Shown here one piece after another: positions 8,344-16,310 of a stretch of DNA of 21,521 nt; the stretch's first letter is position 1, and the number at the start of each line of letters is the position of its first letter. Source of the stretch: a virus. The notes beneath the pieces were generated by a model. That model was given only the letters and a program-made list of their open reading frames with translations, was not told the origin of the DNA and did not search any database. Both the position numbers and the translations under genes were made by a program. The DNA lies in IMG/VR virus record IMGVR_UViG_3300037245_004359, positions 1 through 21,521 of that record, one strand, 5' to 3'.

Positions 8344-8661
8344 ATGATAAGCCTAGCAACCTTTATGGGCGGTGGTGCTGAGAGCGTCGTGCCCGCGCAC
8401 GTTCGGCTTCTAGCAAACGCTGCGCGCGTGCAACACTTGACGCCCAGCTCCAATCGCAATATCATAATGCCCGACGCGACTTTACTGGAAGTCGGTGGGC
8501 CTACGTTTTACATTGCGAATTCTTCAGTTGCTCGCACGCTTTTCATCTACGACGACCAACTGGCCTTGATTGACACTATTCCGCCAAGCACCGGCGCAAT
8601 ACTCGCGCTTGTGGAAAACGATACCGCAGCGGGCAACTGGATTTTTGCGGAGCGCCTCTAA
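8344..8661 (+). CDS. Small beta-rich tail accessory protein, paralogue of the preceding protein's C-terminal module
   Basis: 105 residues from ATG 8344. AGGAG at 8334-8338 overlaps the previous stop and sets this start; an in-frame TTG at 8320 lies inside the previous gene and is less likely. Residues about 26-105 align with the C-terminal module of the DUF2460 protein: LTPSSNRNIIMPDA against ITPDASGHKITLPNL, GGPTFYIANSSVARTLFIYDD against GGPYFYMENTSGAFTFEVRD, and AAGNWIFAERL against GAGNLTWLAI. This indicates domain duplication, one copy fused to the tail tip and one free. It sits between tail-tip and hub genes and shares a TAATG overlap with the hub gene, so a virion tail-tip role is likely. 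I know no named family for it. Confidence 0.75.
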   Translation: MISLATFMGGGAESVVPAHVRLLANAARVQHLTPSSNRNIIMPDATLLEVGGPTFYIANSSVARTLFIYDDQLALIDTIPPSTGAILALVENDTAAGNWIFAERL

Positions 8662-9527
8662 TGTATAGCCACCTAACAGCGGCAAGCCGCGCGCTTCTCT
8701 CGCAGAAGTGGCATCGCCAAGCAACTTGCTGGCAACTGGAGCGCGCCGACGGGACTATTCTGCGCTTCACGGACAATGCTACGCCGCTAGTATTCAATGG
8801 CAGCACGTTTACACCCACCGCGGGACTTTCCGCGTCGGCGCGTGAGCGGCAGGCAGGCGCAAAAGTTCATAACCTCGAGGTGCAGGGCGTTCTCGCAAGC
8901 AACGCAATCACGCATGACGATATTCGTGCGGGCTTGTACGACAATGCGCAGGTTACCGAGTATCTCATCGACTGGCGTTATCCGTGGGCGGGCGCAATCG
9001 TCACGAACGTTTACTGGATTACAGGCTTGCGGTACACAAGCGAGGGTTGGGAAGCTTCCCTTGAAAGCGTTATGCGTCGTTTGCAGCGGGTGCGCGGTAG
9101 CACGTATCGCCGCTCTTGCCGCTACGAGCTGGGCTCGACGGACTGCGGCGTTACGCTTGCGACGTATACAGAGGCAGCAACGGTCACAGACGTTTCGGGC
9201 GCAGGGCTCGACGCGCGGCGAACGTTTCTCGTCGCGGGGCCTGCCGAAGCGGCGGGCTTCTACGACCTCGGCTACATAGAGTGGCTAACAGGTGCGAACG
9301 CGGGACTTGTATCACAGGTAAAAGCTTTTACCGCCGGACCGCTAAAAGTAGTTGTCCAGCTGAAAACGCCGTTTGCACTGGAAGTAGGCGATACGGGGAA
9401 CCTCGTGGCGGGTTGCGATAAGTTGAGCGCTACTTGTATAGCAAAGTTCGACAACCTCGTCAACTTTGGCGGGTTCCCGTTCCTGCCCGGGAACGATAAG
9501 ATGCTGGAAACGCCAGGTGCAACCTAA
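8661..9527 (+). CDS. Tail hub protein, DUF2163 / phage BR0599 family (GTA Orfg13-like)
   Basis: 288 residues, start overlapping the previous stop (TAATG). The first half (CWQLERADGTILRFTDNATPL, a DUF2163-type opening; YLIDWRYPW) and second half (RRSCRYELGSTDCG, FYDLGYIEWLTGANAG, GGFPFLPGNDKM) match DUF2163 followed by the BR0599 domain. In the Rhodobacter gene transfer agent this protein forms the hub below the distal tail ring, and both it and lambda gpL hold an iron-sulfur cluster. Four cysteines sit where such a cluster would be expected: C153, C162, C252 and C259, in two pairs. The neighbours are the DUF2460 ring on one side and the NlpC/P60 peptidase and J-like protein on the other, the same order as in gene transfer agents. 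The cluster itself is inferred. Confidence 0.88.
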   Translation: MYSHLTAASRALLSQKWHRQATCWQLERADGTILRFTDNATPLVFNGSTFTPTAGLSASARERQAGAKVHNLEVQGVLASNAITHDDIRAGLYDNAQVTEYLIDWRYPWAGAIVTNVYWITGLRYTSEGWEASLESVMRRLQRVRGSTYRRSCRYELGSTDCGVTLATYTEAATVTDVSGAGLDARRTFLVAGPAEAAGFYDLGYIEWLTGANAGLVSQVKAFTAGPLKVVVQLKTPFALEVGDTGNLVAGCDKLSATCIAKFDNLVNFGGFPFLPGNDKMLETPGAT

Positions 9528-9943
9528 TGGATAAGCGTGCCGCCGCAATCATAGCAACAGCGCGTACATACGTCGGCACGCCCTTTCAGCACCAAGGCCG
9601 CTTAAAGGGCGTGGCGTTAGACTGCGCGGGCTTAATCGTCGGGGTTGCACAAGAGCTGGAGTTGTTTACGCATACGAACATCGCATACGCGCGCCAGCCC
9701 GACGGACATTCGCTTTTGGTCGAGCTGCGCGGTTGGCTGGACGAGATTCCTGTTGGCGAGCATATTCCGGGCGACGTATTGGTTTTCTGGTTCCTCCGCA
9801 ACGTGCGGTGGCCGCAGCATCTTGGCATTGAGACAGACGTTGGACTGCTCCACACCTGCCAGCATACGGGCCGCGTGGTGGAGCATGGGCTAGACGAGCG
9901 CTGGCGCAAAAGACTCTGCCATGCGTTCCGCTTTCGGAGTTAA
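9527..9943 (+). CDS. NlpC/P60 family tail peptidase (GTA Orfg14-like)
   Basis: 138 residues, TAATG overlap with the hub gene. The fold is recognised from AIIATARTYVGTPFQHQGR, then LDCAGLI with the nucleophile C33, GDVLVFWF, and QHLGIE with H98; H109 is a plausible third catalytic residue. NlpC/P60 enzymes cleave peptide bonds in peptidoglycan stem peptides. In phage tails and gene transfer agents this gene lies between hub and central fibre genes, and the enzyme is thought to open the cell wall locally during DNA entry. Position and short length argue that it is a tail component and not the lysis endolysin. All catalytic residues look intact. Confidence 0.9.
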   Translation: MDKRAAAIIATARTYVGTPFQHQGRLKGVALDCAGLIVGVAQELELFTHTNIAYARQPDGHSLLVELRGWLDEIPVGEHIPGDVLVFWFLRNVRWPQHLGIETDVGLLHTCQHTGRVVEHGLDERWRKRLCHAFRFRS

Positions 9944-9945
9944 CT

Positions 9946-12900
9946 ATGTCAGCGATTATCCTTACAGCTGTCGGCGTTGGCGTAGGCGGTCCAGCGGGCG
10001 CAGCGCTGGGCGTAATAGCAGGCACGCTCGGCGCTTTCGCGGATTCGCGCTACATTTTCCCAGCGCTGTTTGGCGTTCCCGAGATTGTAGGCGGAAAGCT
10101 AGGGGACCGAAAGCTCCAAGTAGCCTCCGAAGGAAGTCCAATAAACTACCTACTGGGGCCCGAGAATCGTTGCGCGGGCACAGTTATCTGGAAAACGGAT
10201 CTAATAGAGCAGCGGATTGTTACTGAGACCGGCGGTGGTGGCGGCAAGGGCGGCGGAAGCCCGGGCGCAAACGTTGTCACGTATGAATATAGTGTAGACG
10301 TAGCAATCGCGGTCTGCGAAGGCGAAATCTCCAAAGTAGGGCGCATTTGGGCAAACGGGAAATTGCTTTACGACGTTTTGCCCGTTGCGACAATCGAGGC
10401 AGATGACATAACTGCAACAGCGTTGGCAAACCCGCCAGGCCATTCGAATCCCAACACACTCATATTGTCAGCGCCGGAAGGTGGCACGGATCTAACGCAG
10501 CTAAAACCGTACTACGTCGGCAATATGACGGGCTGGGCTGCGGAAGCAAATAATCGTAACTTCATTGTGAACAAAACAGAGCAACTAGGAATTGACGGAA
10601 CGCTAGCATATCTGTCGGCGCATCAATTCCCCTCCACCTGGCTATCGGAAGCCCCGGGCAATACGATAGGCATAACGCAAGACCAATCTGCGCAATTCGG
10701 CCGTGGCAAGTACGAAGGCGTAGAAATTCATACCGGCGGCGCGGAGCAAGCGGTAGACTCTCTTATCGAAGCTGCGGAAGAGGCGGGAACGACGCCCGCG
10801 TTTAGAAACATAGCCTACGTCGTATTTGACGGACTGAAGCTTGCGGACTTTGGAAATACGCTGCCGCAGTTTTCGTTCGAAGTGCAAGGCGAGGGCGGCG
10901 GGCAGTACATTACGAGCGAAGTTGACTATCTCAATGACAACATTCTGACAAATAGTCGGACGATGGTTGACTGGACCGACGGAAGTGGTGGCGGCGGAAG
11001 CTATGCAACGATAACAGAAGCCGCGGCGTACAACCACAACGCAAAGCGCGAAGACGCGGTTCGCCTCCAGCTTGTACGGTTAGGCGGCGGCGTGGCTCGC
11101 GTGCAAAGTCCTAACCTCGTTATCAATCCAGACGTATCCGCACCGCGCATGCAGATGGTTACATTTTGGGCGCGGTTAGCCGTAGGCACCGCTGCAAGTA
11201 TGCGCGTAATTTTTGGCGCAACGCATTCTGCAAACGTGTCCTTAACAGCCGCGTGGCAAAAGTTTCAGCTCACAACGCCCATAGCTTCGAGTTCAACGCC
11301 TTGGCTTCAGTTTGGGTCATACGCTGCATTTGCCAACGACGCTAATATTAACGTTTATATTAGCGACATGCGCTACGAAACGGACCCGGAGGGCTCTGAA
11401 GTATTTGGCGATGAAGACGAATATACGGCGGACATCGACGGAACGTTTACTAACGTAGAGCTACCATCTGCGCTTCTTACAATCGAAGACCACATTGGCG
11501 AACATGTTGTGATGGGCAGCGATAGCTATCCCATCGTAGCAAACGGGCTGGGGTGGGCACGCGTAACGGGCGACGCTGTTGGCGATGGGCACGCACGAGG
11601 AAGCGCTCTAACGCTCGGACCGCGTAACGGCGTAACTACAGTGGCCTTTGCACTGGGACAAGTTCTAGAGCGCGCAGGCTGCGTCTCAGCGCAGTATGAC
11701 ACGTCGGGCGTGATAGGTAACCTGCGCGGCGTGCTTGTTGTGGGGCCTTCCGCTCTTGACGGTTTACTGCGCGCGCTTCTTTTCGCGTATGACGTCGTGG
11801 TGCAAGAGCGCGATGGTGTTCTATATTTCAAAACGCGAAGCACGCTAACGGCGGATACTGTGCCTGCGACAGCACTCGTCGCCCACGCTCCGGGCGAAGA
11901 CGTGCCCCGTATCGCGGAGTTCGAGGATCTTCCGCTTGTGGAGCTGCCGTCCGAAATCAAGATCACGTATGTAGACGCGGACGCGGATTCGCAAGCGGGG
12001 GAGCAGTCCGCCCGACTGGGCTTGCCGGAGGCCAACAACGTTGCTACGCTCAGCTTGCCCCTAACGCTTTCGCCAGACGAGGCGAGCGCTATTGCGCTGC
12101 GTGCTTTATATTCCGCGTGGTCCAATAGGCGTGCCATTCGGCTCCAGCTCCCGCCGTCCTATGCGTGGGTGCGAGAAGCGGATCTGTTAACTGCGACGCT
12201 AGAGGGCGAAAGCTACACCGTCCTAGTTACGCGCGCAGCACGTGGCAATAACGGCTTAATTCTCGTGGACTCCGTGGTTGAAGAGACGGCGGCGCTTACA
12301 CAAACGGGCACGGGCGCAACACGCGGCGAAGTGAACGAGGAATTTTATCTCCCGCCCGCACTTACGCTTGAGATGATGGACTTGCCCGCGTTAAATGACG
12401 AAGCAACGCAAGTCGCAGGCTTCTACGCGGCTCTCTGCGCGTCAGACCCAGCCGCGGAGTTTACCGCGGGCGTTCTTTTCGACAGCATCGGCGACAGCAC
12501 GTACTCGATGATTCGCGCCATAACCGTCGAGACTGTTATGGGCCGCTGCGATACTACGCTAGCGGACGGCATTATAGGCTCGTGGGATACTATTAACACG
12601 CTGGAGGTAACCCTCGACCACGGCACGCTGGAAAGCCGAACAGCGCTCGAAGTTCTCAATGGACTAAACTTCGCTCTTGTGGGCGCGGAAGTCATAGGCT
12701 TTCAAACGGCGACGCTTGTTACTGGAACGACGTACACGTTGAGCAACTTGATAAGAGGCATGCGTGGGTCTGAGGGCTTTGCAGGAAGTCACGCCGCAGC
12801 GGAAGCGTTTGTGTTCCTCAATAGCGCGGGCTTGCAATACTTCAAAGCCAACGTGGGGATGCTCGGTCTCAAGCGATACTACAAGGCGGCGGCGAGCGGC

Positions 12901-13278
12901 GCAGCCGTGGCGGATTCCCCGTCGCAATACATGACGTTTACGGGGCGCTCGTTGCGGCCCTTCGCGCCGGCGCATGTTGCAGCTACGCGCGACGGCGCGG
13001 ACAACATTACGCTAACGTGGGAGCGCAGGACGCGCGCGCTTGTCGACGTCTTCAGCACGGGGCGCATGCCGCTGCTCGAGGAGGAAGAGTCCTACGAGAT
13101 CGACATTATGGATGGCGTAACGGTGCTGCGAACAATCACGGCGACAGTAAAGACTGCGGCCTACAGCGCCGCAGAGCAAACGTCAGACGGACTTACGCCC
13201 GGGGATCCCGTGGCGGTGCAAGTATTTCAGATATCCGCCGCAGTAGGGCGCGGGTATACTAACGAGGAGACAGTCTAA
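9946..13278 (+). CDS. Central tail tip protein, GTA Orfg15 / gpJ-like, with inserted ligand-binding-like domain
   Basis: 1110 residues, ATG 2 bases after the NlpC stop. The N-terminus (AIILTAVGVGVGGPAGAALG, about 3-30) is hydrophobic and glycine-rich, as in Orfg15-type proteins. LGDRKLQVASEGSPINYLLG and EYSVDVAIAVCEGEISKVGRIW are typical of gpJ/tail-tip proteins, and the second half (DEASAIALRALYSAWSNRRA, RGMRGSE followed by FAGSHAAAEAFVFL) follows the phage-tail_3/Rcc01698 C-terminal pattern. The protein plugs the tail tip and contacts the receptor. A glycine-rich linker near residues 92-102 precedes the core. Residues about 331-485 (NILTNSRTMVDWTDG ... NINVYISDMRYE) look like a separate jelly-roll/CBM-type domain inserted in the core, resembling the first module of the protein at the left edge. 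The C-terminal part (about 1005-1110) is Fn3-like. It shares a TAATG overlap with the fibre gene. Confidence 0.87.
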   Translation: MSAIILTAVGVGVGGPAGAALGVIAGTLGAFADSRYIFPALFGVPEIVGGKLGDRKLQVASEGSPINYLLGPENRCAGTVIWKTDLIEQRIVTETGGGGGKGGGSPGANVVTYEYSVDVAIAVCEGEISKVGRIWANGKLLYDVLPVATIEADDITATALANPPGHSNPNTLILSAPEGGTDLTQLKPYYVGNMTGWAAEANNRNFIVNKTEQLGIDGTLAYLSAHQFPSTWLSEAPGNTIGITQDQSAQFGRGKYEGVEIHTGGAEQAVDSLIEAAEEAGTTPAFRNIAYVVFDGLKLADFGNTLPQFSFEVQGEGGGQYITSEVDYLNDNILTNSRTMVDWTDGSGGGGSYATITEAAAYNHNAKREDAVRLQLVRLGGGVARVQSPNLVINPDVSAPRMQMVTFWARLAVGTAASMRVIFGATHSANVSLTAAWQKFQLTTPIASSSTPWLQFGSYAAFANDANINVYISDMRYETDPEGSEVFGDEDEYTADIDGTFTNVELPSALLTIEDHIGEHVVMGSDSYPIVANGLGWARVTGDAVGDGHARGSALTLGPRNGVTTVAFALGQVLERAGCVSAQYDTSGVIGNLRGVLVVGPSALDGLLRALLFAYDVVVQERDGVLYFKTRSTLTADTVPATALVAHAPGEDVPRIAEFEDLPLVELPSEIKITYVDADADSQAGEQSARLGLPEANNVATLSLPLTLSPDEASAIALRALYSAWSNRRAIRLQLPPSYAWVREADLLTATLEGESYTVLVTRAARGNNGLILVDSVVEETAALTQTGTGATRGEVNEEFYLPPALTLEMMDLPALNDEATQVAGFYAALCASDPAAEFTAGVLFDSIGDSTYSMIRAITVETVMGRCDTTLADGIIGSWDTINTLEVTLDHGTLESRTALEVLNGLNFALVGAEVIGFQTATLVTGTTYTLSNLIRGMRGSEGFAGSHAAAEAFVFLNSAGLQYFKANVGMLGLKRYYKAAASGAAVADSPSQYMTFTGRSLRPFAPAHVAATRDGADNITLTWERRTRALVDVFSTGRMPLLEEEESYEIDIMDGVTVLRTITATVKTAAYSAAEQTSDGLTPGDPVAVQVFQISAAVGRGYTNEETV

Positions 13279-14936
13279 TGTCCGACACCCCGCGCCTAGG
13301 AATGGCCCAGCTGATCGAAGCACAGCAGAATGGATACATAACGCACAACGAAGCACTGAAAGTGCTTGACGCTCTCGTCAATTGTAGCGTTATTGACAAA
13401 GATCTCACAGCGCCCCCAGGCGGTGAGACGGACGGCGACGCGTATATTGTAGGCGCGGGCGCTACTGGCGACTGGGCTACGCATGACGACGATATTGCGT
13501 TCTACTTTGGCGGCTATATCTACATAACGCCGATTACAGGCTTCCTCACTTACGTTGCGGATGAAGCGCTCACGTACGCGTTTGTAGGCGCTGCATGGGG
13601 AATTCGAACTATATCGCTAGCGGAGCTAGCAGAGATCGCAACCGATAAGCTCCTAGGCAGAGCAACGGCGGGCACTGGCGCAGTCGAGCTAATTTCATGC
13701 ACGGCGGCGGGCCGTGCGCTGCTTGACGACGCGGCGGCGTCAAACCAGCGGACGACACTCGGCTTCGTCGCTGAGATTTTGGACAAAGCGTCGCCGGGCG
13801 CAATCGGCGGCAGCACTCCCAGCACGGGCGCGTTTACGGACTTGTCTGCTTCCGCGAAGCTCGTCCGCTCGACGGCGGTGGGCATTACTGCAAGTACGAC
13901 ACAGAGCCAGGGCCAACAGCCGCTAACGAAGGACATCAACGAGATTGCAGTGTGCGCAAACGCTGACGACGTCGCCACACTGCCGACCGCATCTGCCGGA
14001 CGCCGCGTTGCTATACAGAACAACGGTGCAGAACAGCTACAGATATTTCCAGCCAGCGGTGACGGCATCGACGACAACGGCGCGAACATTAGCGTTACGC
14101 TCGCGGCGGGCGCGTTTGTCGAGTTTGTCACTTCAACTGCCGCGCAGTGGTATACGGCGGCGAGCGCGGGTGGCGGCGCGCCGGCGCTCCACGCTGCAAG
14201 CCATACAGATGGCGCAGACGACATTCAGGACGCCACTGCCGGCCAGAAGGGCGTTGCAACCGCAGCGCAGATTACGAAGCTGGATGCCATTGAGGCGTTG
14301 GCTGACGTGACGGACGCGACTAACGTCAACACGGCGGGCGCGACGATGAACGCCGACACGAACGTGAAGGCGAACGGGTGGGTAATCGACGAGAATGATA
14401 TGTCCTCCGACCTCGATACGAAGGTGCCAACGCAGCAGTCGGTTAAGAAGTATGTCGATGACACCGCTGCAGGCCTAACAGCAGCCAACTTCAACGCGTA
14501 TCGCACAACGGCATTTGACATGGCGGCAGATGACACTTGGTATGACTACCCGTGGAATGTAGCTGCAACGGTGAAAACCGGTTTTACGCATAGCCACACA
14601 GCGAGCGCAGAAGAGGTAACTGTTACGGCAGCGGGCGTGTACCTAGTAACGTGGTATGGCTCGCTGTCGGCAGCAATAAATGGTGGCGGTGCCACAAGGC
14701 TATTGCTCGATGGAACTGAGGTGCCGGGTAGTTACCGAAATATCCACATTGACGGCGGGTCCACCCGCGGTCAGCAGACTTCAACAATGGTTGTAGCGAT
14801 AGGCGCAGGCGAGGTGATAAAGGCACAGTTTGCATGCACAAATAACGGGGCCGACATCGTTTACATAGACCCCGCAAACTTACCGGATCCGACGACGTTT
14901 GTATCAGGATCAATTTCAATTGTTAAAGTAGCGTAG
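13278..14936 (+). CDS. Tail fibre: DUF2793 N-terminus, C1q/TNF-like C-terminus
   Basis: 552 residues. Residues 1-115 follow DUF2793 (LGMAQLIEAQQNGYITHNEA, then GDAYIVGAGATGDW, GFLTYVADEALTYAFVGAAW), common in tail proteins of phages and prophages of Pseudomonadota and probably the attachment end. Residues about 219-294 form a small beta module (LPTASAGRRVAIQNNGAEQL, IFPASGDGID, AQWYTA). Residues about 320-355 contain the fibre-shaft motif AGQKGVATAAQITKLDAIEA. Residues about 406-552 look like a C1q/TNF-type jelly roll (YRTTAFDMAADDTW, YLVTWYGSLSA, VIKAQFACTN), a trimeric head often used for receptor binding. No chaperone gene follows; instead a 92-bp gap carries a remnant of another fibre end. 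Receptor binding is inferred from architecture. Confidence 0.85.
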   Translation: MSDTPRLGMAQLIEAQQNGYITHNEALKVLDALVNCSVIDKDLTAPPGGETDGDAYIVGAGATGDWATHDDDIAFYFGGYIYITPITGFLTYVADEALTYAFVGAAWGIRTISLAELAEIATDKLLGRATAGTGAVELISCTAAGRALLDDAAASNQRTTLGFVAEILDKASPGAIGGSTPSTGAFTDLSASAKLVRSTAVGITASTTQSQGQQPLTKDINEIAVCANADDVATLPTASAGRRVAIQNNGAEQLQIFPASGDGIDDNGANISVTLAAGAFVEFVTSTAAQWYTAASAGGGAPALHAASHTDGADDIQDATAGQKGVATAAQITKLDAIEALADVTDATNVNTAGATMNADTNVKANGWVIDENDMSSDLDTKVPTQQSVKKYVDDTAAGLTAANFNAYRTTAFDMAADDTWYDYPWNVAATVKTGFTHSHTASAEEVTVTAAGVYLVTWYGSLSAAINGGGATRLLLDGTEVPGSYRNIHIDGGSTRGQQTSTMVVAIGAGEVIKAQFACTNNGADIVYIDPANLPDPTTFVSGSISIVKVA

Positions 14937-15009
14937 AATTAGATCCCAACCTCCAGACATTGGTGCATGGTCGTCGGGCAATGGGCCCAACAACGTTTTC
15001 AGTGGGTAG
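14937..15009 (+). pseudogene. Remnant of a beta-helix protein C-terminus
   Basis: Directly after the fibre stop, the frame at 14953-15009 reads PDIGAWSSGNGPNNVFSG and then a stop. Its first 27 bases match 1816-1842, inside the beta-helix protein at the left edge, at 25 of 27 positions, both differences being third-codon-position C/T changes. The frame closes upstream at a TAG (14929-14931) and has no start or ribosome site. It looks like the leftover end of a beta-helix fibre whose body was lost or replaced, perhaps by recombination through the conserved PDIGAW end. Confidence 0.65.
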
Positions 15010-15045
15010 CAACGGAACTTCGTAATAGTGGAAAGTGGGACGCGA

Positions 15046-15456
15046 ATGCTTGCAGCAATCGATGGAACGACCGCGGGTGTATTGTGCGCTGGATTCCTGT
15101 GCTTGGGTGCAATCGCAACGGCCGTTGGACTTTGGTTCAAGAACCGCGGCAAGCCGAACAGCGGGCGCAGCGTTTGCCAGCGTCACGAGGAGTTAGTGCG
15201 GGAAGTCGATCGGCTTCCATGTGCTGAGGGCAAGGTGAAGCACGACAATACTGAGGAAAAGGTTCAAACGCTTTTCCGCAAAGCGGAGTCCCACGACAAG
15301 AGGATCGGCGTTAATGAGGGCATCGCAATTAGAGTGTCCGAAGCGGTGACGCATGTTAAGGAAACGGTTGACGATATCAAGAAGACTATTCTGCCCACTC
15401 TCGCAACGAAGGCGGATATCGTCAACGCAATCGCGCAAGCTGGAGGAAATGGGTAG
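15046..15456 (+). CDS. Single-TM coiled-coil membrane protein, possible holin or lysis accessory
   Basis: 136 residues from ATG 15046; an in-frame GTG at 15028 would add six residues but has no ribosome site. Residues about 8-31 (TTAGVLCAGFLCLGAIATAV and on) form one transmembrane segment, followed by a basic stretch FKNRGK. Then comes VCQRHEELVREVDRLPC (C44 and C59 framing a short helix) and a long amphipathic, probably coiled-coil region to about residue 125. One N-terminal TM plus a soluble coiled coil right after the tail genes is the usual layout of small phage membrane proteins near lysis cassettes, but no endolysin is adjacent and no holin family is recognised. The gene is real by length, coding character and position; its function is unknown. 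Confidence 0.65.
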   Translation: MLAAIDGTTAGVLCAGFLCLGAIATAVGLWFKNRGKPNSGRSVCQRHEELVREVDRLPCAEGKVKHDNTEEKVQTLFRKAESHDKRIGVNEGIAIRVSEAVTHVKETVDDIKKTILPTLATKADIVNAIAQAGGNG

Positions 15457-15490
15457 CGAATTCCGTTTTCACTTTATTTCACTTTTGTGC

Positions 15491-15518
15491 TTGCAATCCC
15501 AGACTCTGGGTGTAGAGT
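15491..15518 (+). promoter_or_regulatory. Promoter P1 (sigma70-like)
   Basis: TTGCAA (15491-15496), 16-bp spacer, TAGAGT (15513-15518), preceded by a T-rich stretch. It shares TTTTGTGCTTGCAATCC and GTGTAGAGT, at identical spacing, with a second site at 16234-16261, while the 10 bases between these blocks differ. It lies 25 bp before the zinc-ribbon gene. Confidence 0.7.
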
Positions 15519-15542
15519 ACTAGTGAAAGTGGGGTGAACGTA

Positions 15543-16085
15543 ATGGCAAATGAAACAAAGACTGCCGCAATTCATGTTTTCGAGAAGGCTGGACTCGGCG
15601 TTGCGCCCTATCGCTTCGGCGGCATGTTCACAATCGTCAAGCAAGGCGCTAACACCAACGCGTTCGCCGGCGAGCTCATCAAGTATCCAAAGCTGGAGGC
15701 AGGCTGCGGAACGTGCGCCTTCTGCGGGCACGCAATAATGAACGTTTTCGTTGTAGTGTCCGCCGACGGCACGCGCTGGGGCGTCGGCTCATCCTGCATT
15801 CACAAGTTCGGCGCTGCAAATTTGGTCAAAACGGTTAAGGCTGCAATCCGGGAAAAGCAGAAGGCGCGTCGCAAAGCAAAAGGCGACGCCGCGCGCGCGG
15901 AACTTATTGCGTGCCTCGACGAGCCGCGCATTCACGGTATGCCGCACTCAAATGCACACTTCGCTCAGCAGGGCAAGACGTTCGCTGACGAGATTCAGTG
16001 GTTTATCGACAACGCTGGAGCTACGGGCCTCATTAACTTGGCAGCGCTTGCCAAGAAGAAAATCGCATCGCTCGGCGTGTTGTAG
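15543..16085 (+). CDS. Zinc-ribbon phage protein of unknown function
   Basis: 180 residues from ATG 15543; an in-frame GTG at 15534 is the alternative, but GGGGTG at 15530-15535 places the ribosome on the ATG. The clear feature is a metal-binding pattern: C55, C58 and C61 (GCGTCAFCGHAI) with H63, then C85 and H87 (WGVGSSCIHKFG). The CxxC...VGSxCxxK form recurs in small phage proteins that I cannot tie to a named function. Residues about 95-120 are strongly basic (IREKQKARRKAKGD), which would suit nucleic-acid binding. The C-terminal 60 residues are helical. It is transcribed from its own promoter, P1, apart from the tail operon, suggesting an early or host-takeover role; that is inference. 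Confidence 0.72.
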   Translation: MANETKTAAIHVFEKAGLGVAPYRFGGMFTIVKQGANTNAFAGELIKYPKLEAGCGTCAFCGHAIMNVFVVVSADGTRWGVGSSCIHKFGAANLVKTVKAAIREKQKARRKAKGDAARAELIACLDEPRIHGMPHSNAHFAQQGKTFADEIQWFIDNAGATGLINLAALAKKKIASLGVL

Positions 16086-16092
16086 TAGCAGA

Positions 16093-16150
16093 TTCCGTTT
16101 CCCGCACAACGCTTTCCGTTTTCCGCACAACGCTTTCCGCTTTTCGCGCA
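16093..16150 (+). repeat. Three tandem 21-bp repeats
   Basis: Units begin at 16093, 16114 and 16135, each starting TTCCG, with exact 21-bp period. The first two are almost identical (TTCCGTTTTCCGCACAACGC, one base different); the third has decayed. TTCCGTTTTC also occurs at 15461-15470, 30 bp upstream of P1. Placement upstream of P2 suggests binding sites for a regulator; there is no direct evidence. Confidence 0.7.
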
Positions 16151-16233
16151 TTTATTTTGTGGCATTCTGCGTTTACGGAGAGCGGATTCTGTACATTGTA
16201 GGAATTACTTTGCAGTAGCGTCTGGTTTTGTGC

Positions 16234-16261
16234 TTGCAATCCTTGCTCTTCGGTGTAGAGT
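16234..16261 (+). promoter_or_regulatory. Promoter P2 (sigma70-like)
   Basis: TTGCAA (16234-16239), 16-bp spacer, TAGAGT (16256-16261). Flanking blocks are identical to P1 (TTTTGTGCTTGCAATCC and GTGTAGAGT). It lies about 50 bp before the ATG at 16311, with the 21-bp tandem repeats upstream. Confidence 0.7.
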
Positions 16262-16310
16262 TCTTACAGTTAAAGCAATAACGCTTTGGCTACCGCACAA
16301 GGAGAGCAAA

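Noticed and set aside
9527-9943. NlpC/P60 protein as the lysis endolysin
   Set aside because: Its position between hub and J-like genes and the GTA Orfg14 parallel make it a tail component for DNA entry.
11526-12137. 203-residue - strand frame opposite the J-like gene
   Set aside because: Low-complexity Ser/Ala/Arg composition and complete overlap with a well-supported + strand gene.
16093-16150. CRISPR array
   Set aside because: Units are contiguous 21-bp tandem repeats without spacers and no cas genes are present.
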